Source: Bathynomus jamesi (lineage: Eukaryota; Arthropoda; Malacostraca; Isopoda; Cirolanidae). From it: 64,000 nt of DNA. The DNA is taken from assembly GCA_023014485.1 (NCBI GenBank), contig JAJOZX010002586.1:33501-97500 (forward strand), in the 5' to 3' direction. The notes below the pieces were generated by a model. That model did no database searches. It had not been told where the DNA came from and was given only the letters and a program-made list of their open reading frames with translations. The translations under genes and the position numbers were made by a program. Shown piece after piece: positions 48,379 through 60,178 of this stretch; position 1 is the stretch's first letter, and every line of letters starts with the position of its first letter.

Positions 48379-49429
48379 CTATTTAAGTTTCATTATTGCG
48401 GCAGCTTTTATATAGGTGTTGAAGCTTTCTGGGTAACCCAGCCATTTCACCAGGTACATTTTTCTCTTTCCTGAACCTTTGCTGCCTAAATTTTTTTCAA
48501 TTTTAAACACATTTTTTCGAAAATTAAATGTCACTTTCTGCAACTCCTCGCGGTAAAAGCCACCAGCGATCTCTTCCCCATTCAAATCTTCAACGTAATA
48601 CATCATTATCTCACCTTTAGGTCTCATAGCACGAACTTTAAAAATCTCACGTGTCCATCTTTGCTCAAATTTATTTCCCGAACGTGATAGCCTTACATAA
48701 TCATTGATTTTCAAATGTGTAGAGTGTGGTGGCGGTGCTCCATCTTTTCTCATCTCTGGACGCGTATCTCTTTCTAAAACTTCGTTCGGTGTTGTGCGAA
48801 TCGTATGGTGGTGTGAACGGTTGTATGACGACGCCAATGAACCGAGAACGTTTATATATCTATGTGTTTTTATGTGTAAAATAGCGATGCATGCGTTCCT
48901 TTATGGCACGTTGAACTCTTTCAGCTCAAGAGGGCTTACGTATAGAACTGCTAGTGTAGTAACTGATATTAAACTCTGTCAGCATGTTCTGACAGAGCAT
49001 GTTCTGTCAGCATGTTCTTTCCCCATATCTGTAAAAAATAGCTAGGAACCCTATCTTCTTTTAACATCAACGTTTTGGTCGCTTTCGCAACTGTTTCAGG
49101 CGATTTATTTTTCAGGGGAATTAGCCACAGATATCTAGAGAATACATCTATTATGAATAGGATGTAGCGGTATCCGTCATTATATAGTGAATATCTTTGC
49201 ATGTCTGTTAAATCCGCTTGCCAAATAGAGTCAATCGGAGCCGCGGTTGTTTTGGCCGTTTTAAACCTTTTTCTCACCGGTTTATGAAGTGCATAAGCAT
49301 CCTGTCCCCTCAAAAACCTCTCAACATCTTTTTCCCTACTCCGTAAACACCTCTGTACAGTCTATTAATGCCACCATAGGAGGCGTGGTTAGAAATGTCA
49401 TAATAGCGTTTACTAAATATGTTAGCCAT
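48379..49429 (-). pseudogene. Integrase with chromodomain, copy 2, broken
   Basis: Starts at ATG 49,429. A frame break near 49,335 follows the N-terminus. The core is readable in 49,313-48,969 (IWQADLTDMQRYS), but a deletion removes the residues after the second Asp. The C-terminal part with chromodomain is continuous from 48,837 to 48,379 (YLVKWLGYPESFNTY), unlike copy 1. Confidence 0.88.
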
Positions 49430-50162
49430 TTGCGTATTTTAGAGACACGTGGATAAGGTTGTCTGTTTGTTCTCTTCTTTCTCCTCTTCAGAGACGCTGC
49501 TGCTGGGGGCGATGGCGTACTCAGTTGTGACACATGCGGGACTTGATCCAGGTCTTTTAACCTATTCAGATTACCTATCAATGTTTTGGGGACATTTATT
49601 TGTTGTAATCTTGCTTTAATATGCTTCCATCCTGTTGGCGAGGGCCTGTCCCACTTTCTCACCAGATCATGAACAATATCAACGATGTTGGATCCTTGTA
49701 CCCTTGTTCCTTCAACAATGACCTCGCCTGTATCGGCCGACTGTATGATGGGGTCCTCACTCAATAGATTATAAAGACTTAAGCCTTTATTCCTCAATGT
49801 ATGTGGGAGACTGCTTTTTAACACATGTTCGATGTGTTGTGTTCCGTTGTTCTTTGGTTGGTCATCTCTAACGTCGGGCCCAGGTCCTGTGTCGCCATGC
49901 TCAGCGCTGCTCGCGCTGTGCCTAATAACCACGGGGAGCTCTGTCGGATTCTTATAATCTTCGTACTCATGAAGAAATTTCTGCAAAGCCTCTTGGTACA
50001 AGATCCTTTTCTCATCAGGTGACTTTTCACTGTTTAATAGGGCTAGCAACTCGCTTTCCATTCTTTTAAGCCTACTTTTACGGGGTTCTAGAGCCGTGTC
50101 TGGAATCTTTGAACTTTGCAATGAAGCATACACCTCGTGCGGAATCACACCACCTTCTTCAT
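49336..50162 (-). pseudogene. Unknown Polinton protein (~245 residues), copy 2
   Basis: Matches the copy 1 gene at 17,279-18,013 along its whole length (MESELLALLNSEK, VEGTRVQGSNIVDIVHDLVR). A frame break in the first five codons, and loss of the normal stop so that the frame runs into integrase sequence. The acidic linker has insertions relative to copy 1. Confidence 0.75.
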
Positions 50163-50481
50163 TATATTAATCTAGTCAGTAAAGGACCCAAAACTGAAAA
50201 TAAGATGGGTAGGAATGATCCTCCTCTTTGTACAATAATTCGCTTTTTCTTCCCCAGTTTGACTTTTATGAGCGAGCGCTCGTATTATGTTCTTGTAACG
50301 ACGTAAGCGAGCCTTCTGAGGGGTTTCATTGGCACATTACATTTTATAACATTAAGACAGATTTCACAGATGCATTTTAAAAAGTCGAGTCGATATTTTT
50401 AACAAACATCTGTTGCAGTGCCCGGGGCAATCGTTGATAGATTTTTATTAATTCACGATATTTCTTCAGCCTATTTGTCAT
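50162..50481 (-). pseudogene. Small basic Polinton protein, copy 2
   Basis: ATG at 50,481 overlapping the ATPase end, as in copy 1. The central Cys block and hydrophobic tail are recognisable, but small deletions near 50,255, 50,330 and 50,390 break the frame. Confidence 0.7.
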
Positions 50482-51084
50482 TCTGGAATATACACCGTTT
50501 CAGGTTCGTTTGGGAATATATTCGTTCTTAGAAGCACCCTAAACGTGTTTCGCGGGTGAAGGTCACAAAGCAAATATCCATAACGCTGACTTGTGGCTTC
50601 TTTATAAACCTCCAAAAACTCCTTACGTTGATTCGGGAACATTTGATTGGCTAATACCCCAATTTGTGACACATCTCTACGTTGTGCGAATAAGACTAGA
50701 TATTGTGTATTTAGCGACACATCGCGCATGTATCTATTTTTGAAAAATAGATTCTGGTTGATGAAGAATACGCTTATGTTAAGATGGTGGGAGAACACTG
50801 TAAATGTCTCGACAAACGTTTTATCCATTTTCAACATGAGAACGTCAATTACAATAACTGTAATTAACGTCATATATACTTTGGAACAAAATTTCATCTT
50901 GGTACTCGTTGAACACTGACTGATACGTCGAATAGCACCATATTACTTTATGCACAAATTTTGAGAACATCTCCCCTGTATTTTTAATGATTTTAAGCAT
51001 AAATAAAGTTTCTGCACATCCTGTAGGGCCAGATATAATACATGTGGAGGGGCTTGTGATCCTAAATATTTCTACAGATTCCAT
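50478..51084 (-). pseudogene. Packaging ATPase, copy 2, Walker A altered
   Basis: From ATG 51,084 the frame passes through the Walker A site without the two breaks seen in copy 1. The site itself reads GPTGCAET: the invariant Lys is Glu and the preceding Gly is Ala. A short deletion lies near 50,875, before Walker B (VIDVLMLKM, also altered). Cannot hydrolyse ATP normally. Confidence 0.88.
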
Positions 51085-51176
51085 TTCTAACACGTCACAC
51101 CCCTAAGTGGGTAATTTACAAAATATTACAAATTTTGAGCGCTGCTCCTTATATTCTTGTTTTTCTTCTTCCACAG

Positions 51177-51371
51177 AACCGTGAATGACGACGATGTACA
51201 GCACCCCATCATTGATACCACAGACGAACCCGATGGCCGTGTAGCTACAGAATCCTTCCTCACCAGCGACACCTGTAGCATGCGACAGTTCAAAGCAGAA
51301 CCATGATGAAGAGCCCTCCACGTCAGATATAAAGCGTGCCAGGATTGCTCCGGTTGTTATAACCCAGTAAT
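51177..51371 (+). pseudogene. Polymerase N-terminal exon, copy 2
   Basis: Follows the acceptor TTCTTCTTCCACAG at the same place as in copy 1 and starts with the same VNDDDVQHPIIDTTDE-type acidic run. Frame broken further on. Confidence 0.5.
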
Positions 51372-54300
51372 AGAGCCCCAACCCTCTACGTCTTACGACA
51401 CAACCCCCACAATAGTACCTTCCTCAAATATACCCACTTATTCCTGTTCAGTTCCGGGTACTTCCTCCACAGCAGCTTCTCATACTGTGGAGGATGGTAT
51501 AACATTCGAGTTGGTGCGCACCGCTACCCCCACCCCTGCCCTGACTAGAAATCGGTACGTGGTCAGGGTTGACCCTGGATCCCTGTATACCAACGGACTG
51601 CGACGCGTAGTTGAACGTATTGTGGAGTTTGCCCTTCAGAACCGCGACGAACGTGAAGTCCGGACGAGGTTGTCCTTCAGGTTCGGGTCAGATGATGGGG
51701 AACGTAGATAATTTTTGGGTAGTAATACCGTTCAGACGTTTGGCGGCTGTAGACATAGAATATATCTTGGCCGTATATTGCAGGCCTCTCAAAGTATGCC
51801 TTCAATATGGACAACTTCATGATAGATATTGACAGAGTATTCCGGGTTGCCGGTCATAGTGCCACACCTTATACTCTTAATTTCAATTCTCCGGTTATTT
51901 ACAGAAATCATTTAAACGTCGAGCGTGGTTGTGGCTTTATAGAATAGTCTTAGCTCATTGTTCATTGTGCTAAATACATGGACGCAAAAAATTTGGCTGC
52001 CTACGGTTGTGCAGCGTGCCCCTAAACTGGCATCAGATTGTAAGCTTGAGTTTGAGTGTAATATGGGTCCTGAAGAACTGAGAAGGGCCGAGCAGGAAAT
52101 GAATGCACGTATAGTCGTATTTGGAATGGATGATCGTCGTGGGACTGTGTATGTTTTTAAAAACAGCGTGAGAGATCGTACAAGACCTCTACTTATTTTA
52201 GGATTGTCAGGAACATCGTATCTCCCCATCCGTAACATAAGGGCTCTCTACGCCAGTTATGATAAAAGTCGAAAATATGAAAGGCATCATGATTTGTGTA
52301 AGGGGTGTCTCGAGTTTGCTGATGATATGGTGAAACATTGTAAGGATTGCTACATGGTATGTGAGCAGTAAAAGCCCCAAATGTGAAGTCGTGTAGTTGA
52401 AACCGAGAAGTGGGAATGTAATGTGTGTAGACGTACATTTTTCAATAATAAATGCTTTGAACTCCATAAACCAATTGGCACTTGCAGGAAAATGAGGATT
52501 TGTAAGTGCGGTATGTTTCACATGATGGATAATTGGGGGAATTACAAACATAAATGCGATGAAATTCACTGTTCTACATGTAATGAAAAATATAAGGCGG
52601 ATGGAGTGAAGGCTGTATGTTATATGAAAGATGCTAAGCCTAAAAATAGCCCTTGTATAACCGTGTACTACGATATAGAAACTTACACGAACACTGAAAC
52701 GAGAGGTTATTCCACATTTACTCGTAAGTCAGACTGTCTGTGATGAGTGCATGGAGATTGAGTGTGGCGAGTGCCACAAATGTGGAAAACGGACAAACGT
52801 TTTTAAAACGAATGCACACGTTAGCCCTGTGAAACTCTTCGTATCCTATATTGTCAAATTAGCGGACAAGTTCAAAAAAATGACTGTGTATATTCTTGCC
52901 CATAATGGGGCGAAATTTGTCACACAGTTCCTTTATAAGGAGTTGCTTCAACACGAGTCGTCTGCGATATTTATAGGTGATCCCTTGAAAAGAGGCAACA
53001 AACTAATACAGATGCAGGTAAGAGGTAATGTACAGTTTAAAGACACCCTGCTGTTCACACCTTTTAAATTAGCAAACCTACCCAAGGTCATGGGCGTAGC
53101 CGCTGAAGTTTCCATTACACATTCCTCACTAACGAAACTTTGAATTACGTAGGACCACCTCCACCCAAACATTACTTTCACTACACCAACATGGGTGATA
53201 GTGAGCGGGAAGATTTTGACCGCTACTACAACAGTTTTAATGAAGCTAGTTCATACAATATGGCCGATGAATGTGAAGGTTATTGCGTGAATGATGTGCC
53301 TGGTATGTTTCCAGGCCTTTAGAAGGATGTACATAGCCCGTTTCAAATGAGATCCGCTGCAAGTCGCGACCACGATCGCCTCATTGTCTTACAGTGTTCA
53401 AGAATAACTTCATGCCTAAAGACACCTTAACAGTCATTCACAGAAACAATCCCCGCAGTTTGGGCATAAGGCTATTTATTGGCTCATACACCTACCTCAA
53501 GAGACCGGGGTATACATAAAACATGCCCGCAACACGGGTGAAGTACCCGTTAAGGTCAATGGTCGTGTTTTCTGGGTTGGCGGCCTAAGTGAGGATCCAG
53601 CCACTGGTGAGAAGACTGTGTATTCCTTTAACGGCTGCTGGTGGCATGGATGCCCGCGCGCTGAATGTGCCGCCACAGGGGACCTTTATGGAAGATCCCT
53701 CGCCGACAGCCTCGCATGGACCCGTAACCGTGATCAACTTATAGGCTCCCAGCTCACTCACAAAATCGTGTGGGAGCATGAGTATGATTCACGGATGGAA
53801 ACAGATGAACAGTACCGTGAAGAAATAAGGGCCATGAAACGTTCAATGGTGCTGGAACCGCTCAAATGCGGTGAGAGTTTGTTTGGAGGGCGGACAAACC
53901 CATTCGAGCTATACTTTCCGCCTACGGAGGGCGTGAAACTCCATACTACGACTTCTGCTCTTTATACCCCTACGTGATGAAGAACAATCCGTACCCCGTA
54001 GGTGCACCTGAAAAAATGGTGGGTCCCACCATACCAACCATCGAGGAGTTTTCAGCTAACTTGAATGAGCGCTACTTTGGACTCTCTTTCGTAGACGTGC
54101 TCCCCCTCGCGATTTATGGATGCCGATCTTACCCGTCGTTATAGATCACAAGCTCATGTTTCCCCTGTGCGTGAAGTGCGCAGAGAGAACAACGGTGATT
54201 GTGACCATACAACCACCAGCGTAAGATCAGAGGTGTATATACAAGCCCTGAGCTGGCCCTAGCCGTTCGCCATGGGTATAGAATATTGAAGATACATGAG

Positions 54301-55234
54301 GTGTGGAGGTTTCAGAAGCTACCCAACCTTTTCACACCATATATAAACGCTTTTTTGAAGGATAATAGAAGCATCAGGATATCCGCGAGGGGTTGATACC
54401 GAAGATGAAAAAACGGCTTATATTCAGCGTTACCGTGCCCATGAAGGTATACAGCTTGACCGTCCCAAATTGTTAAGAATCCTGGCAAGCGCTTTAGTGC
54501 AAAGTTGTGTCTAAACAGTCTTTGGGGAAATTTGCACAGAATACCGGCAAAGGGAACGTTCATTTGGCACAAAGTTATAGTGAAGTCTGGGATTATGCCA
54601 ACGCTCCCGATAAAGAGGTTATGGAGATCGTGAATGTAGGTAATACTTACATAATAAAGTACAACATCACCGAACTGGCCACAGATACCTCACGGGTTAC
54701 AAACATACCTGTAGCCAGTTCACAACGGCCTACGCCCGCATCAAACTTTGGGGCTATGCACTCTCTTGGACGGAGGGTGTGTACGCTGACACAGATAGCG
54801 TGATATTCACAGCGAGGGAGGTGAATACATGCCTGCTATTGGGGAATTCCTCGGAGAGCTAACTGATGAGATCAAGGATGAGTATGGTGATGGTGCATAC
54901 GCAGACTCGTTTGTATCAACATGGCCAAAAACCTATGGAGTACGGGGTGAGGGTGGGGGAAGATATGAAGTATATCGTGAAGGCTAAGGGTATCACGCTT
55001 AACCATGCGAACCGTCGAGTCGTTAACTTTGACTCGTTGAAGGATCTAGTGTGCTTGGAAGATGAGGGTGACCAGCCACCCCAACTGACTGTGGGGACGC
55101 ACAATTTTCGGGCGCAGAAAATGGGATGTGTGAAGGAACTTAAGGGCACGAAGGTATGCCCTAACACCTATAGGAAGCGCTACCAGGTGCCTGGTACCTA
55201 CGATACCGTGCCCTTTGGTTACCTTAATCTTTGA
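51372..55234 (+). pseudogene. Family B DNA polymerase, copy 2, heavily broken
   Basis: Same domain order as copy 1. A Pro/Ser/Thr linker (51,372-51,486) has no internal duplication. The N-terminal domain, Cys-rich stretch and YYDIETY follow. Exonuclease motif II reads HNGAKFVTQ, so the catalytic Asp is lost. GCWWHGCP and motifs A, B and C (YADTDSVIF) sit in shifting frames. More than ten frame breaks, including 51,703, ~51,780, 52,371, 52,710, 53,125, 53,310, ~54,110, 54,185 and 54,750. Nonfunctional. Confidence 0.92.
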
Positions 55235-55486
55235 TTGTATTTATATATATGTGTATTGTTAACGATATGTTTATTTTTCACGTATATTTGTTTCAATTAA
55301 GGCTTCATTTTCTCCTTTGCGTGCGTTCGTGTGTGTGTACAGCTAAAAGCTAAGTCCGGCCCACTGTAAGATCGGTCACGTGCCTCCTGCCACTACCTGA
55401 GCATATCTGTATCCCTGCGCTCTCAGTTGACCTCTGCATACCATTGAACTCAGACGTGTATTCTCCCACGTAGACGAAAAATAGTA
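55235..55486 (+). promoter_or_regulatory. Spacer with conserved GCCCACTGTAAG, copy 2
   Basis: GTCCGGCCCACTGTAAGATC at 55,354 and TCAGACGTGTATTC at 55,450 are shared with copy 1 upstream of the same gene. Confidence 0.45.
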
Positions 55487-56041
55487 ATGGCTACCTTTAA
55501 TATTGTGTGTTCAACGTTTATGAAGTGGTATTCGGCAAAGTGCCAAGATGTGGTGGATACTGAAAAACTCCCTATTCCACCCTCCTTTGATACTTTTAAG
55601 GCTACATTGAGCAGTGAGAAGGACCAAGATGTTCAAATACTCTACGGCTATTCTGGCAAGTGCATTGTAGGATTTCGTAGTACAAACGATGTATTGAAGT
55701 ATGTTGTAGACATAACCTTTATAAAAGCTCACATATACCGGGAAGTAGAAGAAACAACACGTTCAGAAGATAAGCAACGTTTATGGATAGTGAGTCTTGT
55801 TGATGAGTGGTATGACAAGTAATATTATGTCATGTTACATCATACCGACTACTCGTACCCTACGGCTGAGACTGTAAATCTTGTCATTATGGAGAATCTT
55901 AAGTATTTTTACCACTATACAGCTAATGGGCTGTGTGAGTTTTTAACAGACTTTAGAGATGAGTATCTCTTGTTAAACAAAAAGGATAAATATGGGCATA
56001 TGTTTCTCTCAAATAGTGCACCGGATTGTGAAGATGTTTAG
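55487..56041 (+). pseudogene. Unknown right-end protein 1, copy 2
   Basis: ATG at 55,487 (MATFNIVCSTFMKWYSAKCQ). TAA at 55,820 where copy 1 has Arg, and a 15-codon deletion after YFYHYT. Otherwise conserved, and open at the site of the copy 1 stop. Confidence 0.7.
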
Positions 56042-56349
56042 TTTGTGGAAATGAACGTCTGGTGAGTGATAAAACATTAAAACCAGTATTGCTTCATGTA
56101 GCGGAAAATTCTGTTTGCCCAGTATAATGGGCGCAATTATTCGAACAAACCGGTACACGCTTCAGCAGTTTATGGTGTGACTCGCTCCCCCATCGAGCCG
56201 CCCACCTGTGTACATCACCCCCCAGAAACACACGAGTCCGAACAAACCCGTACACGTCTCATCAGCGTGACTCACTCCTCTCGTCGAGCCGATCAGCCCA
56301 CCTGTGGCTCATAGTCATTTCAGAGCTTGAACCGACTGGACGTGCGAAT
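56042..56349 (+). other. Spacer with an internal duplication
   Basis: CGAACAAACC, GTACACG and GTGACTC recur in the same order at 56,138-56,180 and 56,240-56,280. Copy 1 has only one degraded pass. Nothing coding. Confidence 0.45.
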
Positions 56350-56868
56350 ATGGTGGAACTTCCTTTGAGAAGCATTCTCAATGTCGCGTACGATGTGTCC
56401 GTAACGAAGTCATTGCGCGTGTTCAGGCGTGAAATCGGCACCATTAACTATGTACTTGAAACGATTTGCAGACAAGCAAGCAAACGTAATGTTATTTATT
56501 TAAGTGTTGGGGAGATGAATAGAGTCTTCGTGATAGTTGAGAAGTGGGGTGAAGACCGTTATAAAATACCTGCAGATGTAGGTACAAGAAGAGAACAGAT
56601 TAGTGATGCCCCTTCATATGCCGTTGTTTGCACGTTGTGTATAAATAACGATCAGCCATGCATTGATATACGACTGATGTGGAAGAATGCATCTGATAAT
56701 AACGTTCTTGTCCCCACGCGAAACCGTTTCATCCTCGACAGAATGTTTGAAATCGTTGGATTCCGCAAGCTGAAGCCTATATTAGACGCTCGTGTTACGG
56801 ATATGATTTATTTTGACACGGTTCTTGATTACGCATACACCGCTCTGCTCGACGGATCTAGGGTTTAA
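56350..56868 (+). pseudogene. Unknown right-end protein 2, copy 2, 3'-truncated
   Basis: Open from ATG 56,350 (MVELPLRSILNVAYDVSVTK) through IVEKWGEDRYKIPADVGTRR and NRFILDRMFEIVGFRKLKP. The last ~60 codons are missing: sequence switches to the foldback element at about 56,862, which supplies the stop. Confidence 0.75.
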
Positions 56869-57520
56869 AGCAGCCTAGCCCCCACACCTACATTTAGAAC
56901 CTCAATATAAGCAAAAGACTCGCTGCCTTCACGTCGGATTGAATACATCAAAGAAAAAGGGGTAACTATTATATTTTTAGCAAAAAACCAAAACTTAAAC
57001 CTCAACTGGCAGAATTGAGCGTCCACTTTTCAAGGCACATAATATGTCCGTTTCATGATGGGAATGAACTCAGAATAATTCCCTGAGGTTTTTTATGATA
57101 CATACAGACCGTGCATGGAACAAGGAACTCTTCTAGGAAAATTAAATCCACTATCCACTATTTTTTTGGCTAAAAATATAATGATTCCCCCTTTTCCTTT
57201 GATGTAATCAATCTGACGTGAAGGCAGCGAGTCTTTTGCTTATATTGAGGTTCTAAATGTAGCTAGGGGGGCTAGGCTGCTTTAAACCCTAGATCCTGTC
57301 CCAAAGCGGATCCTATCTGCTTTGCAAATAGCTGGTGAGGGAAGCTTTATTTTTGGGACCACTTTGCGAGTGACCCGTTGTCCACGTCGGGCTAGCATCA
57401 TGAAAAAGAAAAAACTATAGTATTTGTCATTTACCATTGCTTATTCGGACAATAGTGGATTTAATTTTTTGCAGAGGAGTCCTTGTTTCATGCACGGTCG
57501 GTCTGTGTGTATCATATATA
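56862..57520. repeat. Interleaved inverted repeats truncating Polinton copy 2
   Basis: Arm A (56,862-56,965, GATCTAGGGTTTAAAGCAGC) pairs with 57,205-57,297. Arm B (57,091-57,165, GACCGTGCATGGAACAAGG) pairs with 57,450-57,520. B lies inside the A pair and its partner outside, so the pairs interlock. No coding capacity. Confidence 0.85.
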
Positions 57521-57521
57521 T

Positions 57522-57552
<31 letters not shown>

Positions 57553-57593
57553 GAATGATACATACAAACACACACACATATATATATATATTT

Positions 57594-58084
57594 AGTGGTG
57601 GACCGGATGTCAGTTTTTCAACATCCGCGGTTGTGGATGCGGATCTTTAATTTCAATATCCGCGGATGCGGATATTTAGTTAATCTTTCAATATAATATA
57701 GAATTATGAATATATGACATTTTTCAAATTTCGTGATATTACTATTATGGCAGGCAGTGCATAAAAATTAAAATTAATATTAATGTTTTCATCATGATAA
57801 AAATAATAACTTTCTCAAGAGTTTCAGCCACAGAAAATTCAATGAAACAAGTTTCATTCAATTTTCTGTGTTACCAGGTATTTATATTTTGATGTTTATA
57901 TATTTGTTTGTTCATTAATACTTTACATGAAATGTGCATGACTGGGCCCTATAAGCTACTTTATAAGCTAATTTAATTGTAAATTGCATAATTTATTAGA
58001 GGTAATATCCGCATAGCATCCGCAGTCAGAAGTGCAGATGCGGATGTTTAAAATGATGCAGATGCGGATATCCGGTCCACCACT
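57594..58084. mobile_element. hAT-like MITE with AGTGGTGGACCGGAT ends
   Basis: Inverted ends AGTGGTGGACCGGATGTC and GATATCCGGTCCACCACT. Internal GATGCGGAT / ATCCGCATC repeats occur near both ends. 491 bp without coding capacity. The superfamily call is from the look of the ends and is tentative. Confidence 0.7.
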
Positions 58085-58234
58085 TATATATATATATATA
58101 AAATGGTAGTGATTTGTTTACTCCGGAGAATGGCACTCACTTTGGTAAGAAAAGCAAAACCAGTTCATATGAGAATATTAATTGATTGATACACTGCAGA
58201 GCTTTCTGTACACTCTCATACTAATATCAATAGT

Positions 58235-58430
58235 GGCTAGCGTCCGGAGCTCAGTGAGTGACGTAACATCGCTTCACTACGAGCGAATTGAAGACAATGA
58301 GGGTGGGAGTCCGAATCCCAATGATACTGATAATAATTATACACGAGTTAGAGCAATGAGTCGCAATAGTTGGTTTCAGCCGTGTGCCAGTTTCTGGCTC
58401 TCCTCAATGATTATTATTATTATCAACATT
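58235..58430 (+). repeat. tRNA-derived SINE, second copy
   Basis: Same order of segments as 6,340-6,485: GAAGACAATGAGGGTGGGAG, GAATCCCAATGATACTG, TAA repeat, GTTAGAGCAATGAG, TTTCTGGCTCTCCT. Confidence 0.6.
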
Positions 58431-59889
58431 GAAATAAAACTAAAACTAAAACTGAAAATAATATACGATAAGTTCGACCTGAATTAAGATATAAGTAAAT
58501 ATATAACAGTTCAGAACTTTTGCTAGTAAAAGATATACACAAGTCTGATAAGTAATTACATGGAAAGGTCAGTCATAAAATTTCAAACAAAAATGAAGAT
58601 TATAAAACATTAAAATAATTTTAATATTGCGCTTGAACCTACAGTAAAAGCACATTTCTAGTTATCAAAATAAACTGCAACGACGACTGAAACAAAATTT
58701 TATTCGAAAATGGTAGAATGGCTTATTTTTGTAAATGACTTTATAATGGAAATTATTTAAACAGATTCAAATTATGAAATGACATTCGATCCTTACAATT
58801 TATTCTGTTTTTAGAAATCAGAAGCGTTTTCGTTGGTATAAATCACATTTCCTCACCTTCCGTAGCTATTTCAGTTTAATAATTCAATTAAACGATAAAA
58901 ATGGTCGGAATGACCTTTAATATTGGTTATTCTTTGAAGTTGTGCTCATCAGCTGTCAACTGTAACTGACGTATTGACATATGTACCCATAAAAGATGAC
59001 GTACAGTTACAATACTGTAGTTATACTGAAACTTGAGAGACGAACAAAAGAGATGACTTACGTTATCCTTAAATTAAAGAAAGATGTCAGTTAAAATCTA
59101 GTGGGGATTAAACGTATTAGCTACTTTGATCATCATTTTCACTACGAAACCAGCTGGATAAGGTATGATATATTAAATTATATGATTTTTTCCCTGAGTT
59201 CCAGTTACGTTAAAGAATATTTTCTTAGAAAACATATTATTCAAATACTTCTTTAACCTTTTAACCTTTTAAAGTTCGACGAAGAAAAGATCTTTATTGA
59301 AAAATACCAAAAGAAAAAAAAAGACTTTTGTCGGAGAAATAACCTTCGCTTTTTCATAACTAGTATCGATCAGCCTTCTGAGAGTCGCTCCTTTCTACAA
59401 AAAAGAGGATTTATTTTAAAAAGAAGACTGTAGGCTACTAGCACAGTTATAGTTTAAGATTTGGTAAAAACACCCCTTCATTGCAGGCACATAAGACAGA
59501 AACCAGCCATTGCACTGTTCTTTTTAGGATTCTTCCGTTATTCCCAGTTCAAGTGATAAAAAACAAACAAAATTCATGGAGACCATCATAATTCGCAATA
59601 CTGATAATTTTAATAGTTTTCAAGGCCCTTTTAACTTTTATATTTTTAAGAATAACCGTTTATTAAAGTCCTCTTCGGTTAATAAAATAATACATAAAAT
59701 GTTAATCGAGTTTAATGCGTACACGTGGCCATCCTTACTTCATTTCTTTTACCATTGCCTTCATTTGGTTGCACAGGACTGGAAGAAGGGGTCGATTGTT
59801 CCCTCGAAAAATTTTGCCCGATTTTAGCTCATTCGAATGTACTGGCTTTAGCTTTTTTTAATTCTTAACTTTCATTTTCAATTTCCATT
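58431..59889. other. Intergenic, no feature recognised
   Basis: About 1.4 kb of AT-rich sequence. Short open frames only, without motifs or repeats I can tie to anything else here. This is the best candidate for unique host sequence in the window. Confidence 0.5.
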
Positions 59890-60106
59890 TGGAATTTTGG
59901 AGCTATTGAAGAATAGGGACCCCAGCCTTCTTTAGTTAGCTTTATAAGGCTAACTACCGAAAATATCATGACCTAACCTAACCAATCGTCAAGGGCGTAC
60001 AGTTAACCTAACGATTGGTTAGGCTAGGTCGTGATATTTTCGTTAGTTAGCCTTATAAGCCTAAAGAAGGCTGGGGTCCCTATTCTTCAATAGCTCCGGA
60101 ATTTCT
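59890..60106. mobile_element. Palindromic foldback element
   Basis: The two ~100-bp arms (TTGGAGCTATTGAAGAATAG and its inverse) are near perfect, with a central CAATCGTCAAGGGCGTACAG. CCTAACCTAACC occurs in the arms. A partial relative is at 27,325-27,430. Confidence 0.85.
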
Positions 60107-60178
60107 TTATATATATATAAATATATATGTATATATGAATGTATATGTATATATTGTATGTATATGTATATGTATATA

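Larger units (their letters stand above)
44262..56868. mobile_element. Maverick/Polinton element, copy 2 (truncated, nested insertion)
   Basis: Same gene order and orientation as copy 1. Relative to copy 1 it has lost most of the capsid and protease genes, carries a Tc1 transposon in the penton gene, has many frame breaks, and stops inside right-end gene 2 at a foldback element. I found no counterpart of the copy 1 terminal repeats. The left boundary is set at the first recognisable promoter sequence. Confidence 0.85.

Noticed and set aside
58431..59889. Host gene candidate
   Set aside because: The short open frames show no motif, splice pattern or codon bias I could defend.
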